Below are positions 6,204 through 7,094 of a stretch of 7,094 nt of DNA, in pieces (within the stretch, counting starts at the first letter, position 1; every line of letters begins with the position of its first letter). The notes beneath the pieces are model-generated. The model was not told the DNA's origin. It worked only from the letters and a program-made list of their open reading frames with translations, and made no database searches. The position numbers and the translations under genes are program-made. The stretch lies in NCBI GenBank assembly GCA_937864085.1, contig CALMIH010000075.1:1-7094 (forward strand). Reading direction: 5' to 3'. The stretch comes from an uncultured Chloroflexota bacterium. Its GTDB lineage: Bacteria > Chloroflexota > Limnocylindria > Limnocylindrales > Limnocylindraceae.

Positions 6204-6237
6204 CGCCTGTGGCGCGTTGCGCCTAGGCAAGCAGTAA

Positions 6238-6250
6238 TAGCGGAGGGCTA
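6238..6250 (+). promoter_or_regulatory. Ribosome-binding site of the lipoprotein gene inside a small stem-loop
   Basis: GGAGGG (6242-6247) lies ten bases before ATG 6258. TAGC (6238-6241) and GCTA (6247-6250) could pair and display GGAGG as the loop. The stem has only four base pairs, so the ribosome-binding site is well supported but the structure is tentative. Confidence 0.6.
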
Positions 6251-6257
6251 CATAAAG

Positions 6258-7094
6258 ATGAAGACGCGAATGTTCGCGCTCCTCACCATGCTGGTGCTCG
6301 TCGTTGCCGCCTGCGGCGGTTCGACCGAGTCACCATCCGCCTCAGTAGAAGCTGGCAAGGCTGACTACAAGGCATGCCTCTCGTTGGACACCGGTGGTCC
6401 AGCGGACAAGAACTTCAACCAGTCAGCCTACGAAGGCCTGCAGGCGCTTGAGGCCGAAGGCTTCCAGGTTGCCTACACAACGGCAGTCGACGATTCGTCG
6501 TACTCGCCAAACATTCAGCAGCTGGTCGACCAGGGCTGCAACACCGTCATCGCCGTTGGCTATAACCAGGGCACCGCCTTGCAGGCGATCGCTCTTGATC
6601 CAGCCAACGCTGACATCTCATTCGGTTGGGTGGACGCCACCTGGGCGCTTGAGGACGGCACCGTTCCAGCAAACTTCACCGGCATCGACTTCCAGATTGA
6701 CGAGGCTTCAATGCTTGCTGCATACCTTGCAGCTGGCATCTCCTCAACCAAGACGATCGCCACGTACGGTGGAGCACCATACCCAGGCGTAACCAGGTTC
6801 ATGGATGGCTGGGTAGCTGGCGCGAACTACTACGCGGAGAAGAAGGGAACTGCAGTCAAGGTCTTGGGCTGGGATCCAGTCAAGGCTGAGGGGCAGTTCA
6901 ACCCAAACACGGCAGCACCATTCAATGACATTGTCTGGGGCAAGACGGTTGCAGAAGGCTTCATGGGCCAGAGCGCAGACGTTGTACATGCGGTTGCGGG
7001 CACTACGGGCAATGGTTCGTATCAGGCAATGCTTGACGCGGATAAGTACTCCGTGGGTGTGGACCTTGACCAGTGCATCAGCCTTCCTGAGTAT
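6258..7094 (+). CDS. BMP/PnrA-family nucleoside-binding lipoprotein of an ABC importer, 3' end off window
   Basis: This is a substrate-binding lipoprotein of the basic membrane protein (BMP) family, whose characterised members (PnrA/TmpC) bind purine nucleosides for ABC import. The 279 codons visible run open to the window edge. Residues 1-18 form a signal peptide with a Lys/Arg start and a hydrophobic core, ending in the lipobox VAAC; Cys19 would be lipidated and anchor the protein on the outer face of the membrane. Family landmarks follow in order: GGPADKNFNQSAYEGL, FGWVDA, a YLAAGI segment, GAPYPGVTRFMDGWVAG, VAGTTGNGSYQA and VGVDLDQ. The usual mature length is about 320-360 residues, so roughly 50-100 are missing. 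Neighbouring add and deoC support nucleoside as ligand. Codons here more often end in A (GCA, CCA, TCA) than in the genes to the left, perhaps reflecting high expression. ATPase and permease genes are expected downstream. Confidence 0.92.
   Translation, partial: MKTRMFALLTMLVLVVAACGGSTESPSASVEAGKADYKACLSLDTGGPADKNFNQSAYEGLQALEAEGFQVAYTTAVDDSSYSPNIQQLVDQGCNTVIAVGYNQGTALQAIALDPANADISFGWVDATWALEDGTVPANFTGIDFQIDEASMLAAYLAAGISSTKTIATYGGAPYPGVTRFMDGWVAGANYYAEKKGTAVKVLGWDPVKAEGQFNPNTAAPFNDIVWGKTVAEGFMGQSADVVHAVAGTTGNGSYQAMLDADKYSVGVDLDQCISLPEY

Noticed and set aside
6164..6226. 20-codon leader peptide before the lipoprotein gene
   Set aside because: GGGAGG precedes the ATG by only one base, too close for initiation, and the frame runs through the inverted repeat without a recognisable attenuation pattern.
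5379..6230. 283-codon open frame antisense to add
   Set aside because: It lies opposite a gene with complete adenosine deaminase motifs; its translation is Arg/Ser/Ala-rich without recognisable domains, as expected of a GC-rich shadow frame.
6106..6257. Known riboswitch class (purine, cobalamin, SAM and others)
   Set aside because: I could not recognise any conserved core motif of these classes by eye; only generic stems are visible.
1..7094. CRISPR array, insertion sequence, tRNA or rRNA gene
   Set aside because: No regularly spaced direct repeats, no transposase motifs with terminal inverted repeats, and no tRNA-like cloverleaf or rRNA signature were found; nearly all of the window is explained by coding sequence.

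Overview
This 7.1 kb window is GC-rich and gene-dense. It reads as part of a bacterial chromosomal locus for nucleoside and deoxyribose catabolism. Several features point to Actinomycetota or Chloroflexota: the high GC content, the Cys-lipoprotein export signal, start codons with an extended -10 hexamer placed exactly where a leaderless transcript would need it, and the gene set itself (BMP-family lipoprotein, add, deoC, ALDH pair). The sequence alone does not settle the phylum.

Layout. At the left end, an aldehyde dehydrogenase (ALDH) of the aminobutyraldehyde type runs leftward (1474 to 1). It is interrupted by a one-base frameshift near 347, and its last few codons lie off the window. Diverging from it is a two-gene unit (1535-3091 and 3091-4026) joined by an overlapping TAATG. 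The first gene is a catalytically complete ALDH that ends just before the usual C-terminal beta-strand. The second is a short pseudo-ALDH with no catalytic Cys or Glu that does carry that strand at its own C-terminus. Together they look like a split version of the two-domain enzyme ALDH16. Convergent to them, six bases away, is deoC (4968 to 4033). Diverging from deoC is add, an adenosine deaminase (5020-6105), followed by a 152-base leader rich in inverted repeats. Last comes a BMP/PnrA-type nucleoside-binding lipoprotein (6258 onward), cut by the window end.

How the genes work together (inferred from family roles). The lipoprotein captures nucleosides for an ABC importer that should lie to the right. 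Add deaminates (deoxy)adenosine. Phosphorolysis and a phosphopentomutase, not in this window, would give deoxyribose 5-phosphate. DeoC cleaves that to glyceraldehyde 3-phosphate and acetaldehyde. The ALDH16-like pair is the natural candidate to oxidise the acetaldehyde. The left-hand aminoaldehyde dehydrogenase probably serves a different substrate, such as polyamine-derived aldehydes.

The points most worth a second look are the split ALDH16-like pair with its apparently transplanted C-terminal strand, the recent-looking frameshift in the PatD-like gene, the precise leaderless-type promoters, the overlapping divergent deoC/add promoters, and the structured leader of the lipoprotein gene.
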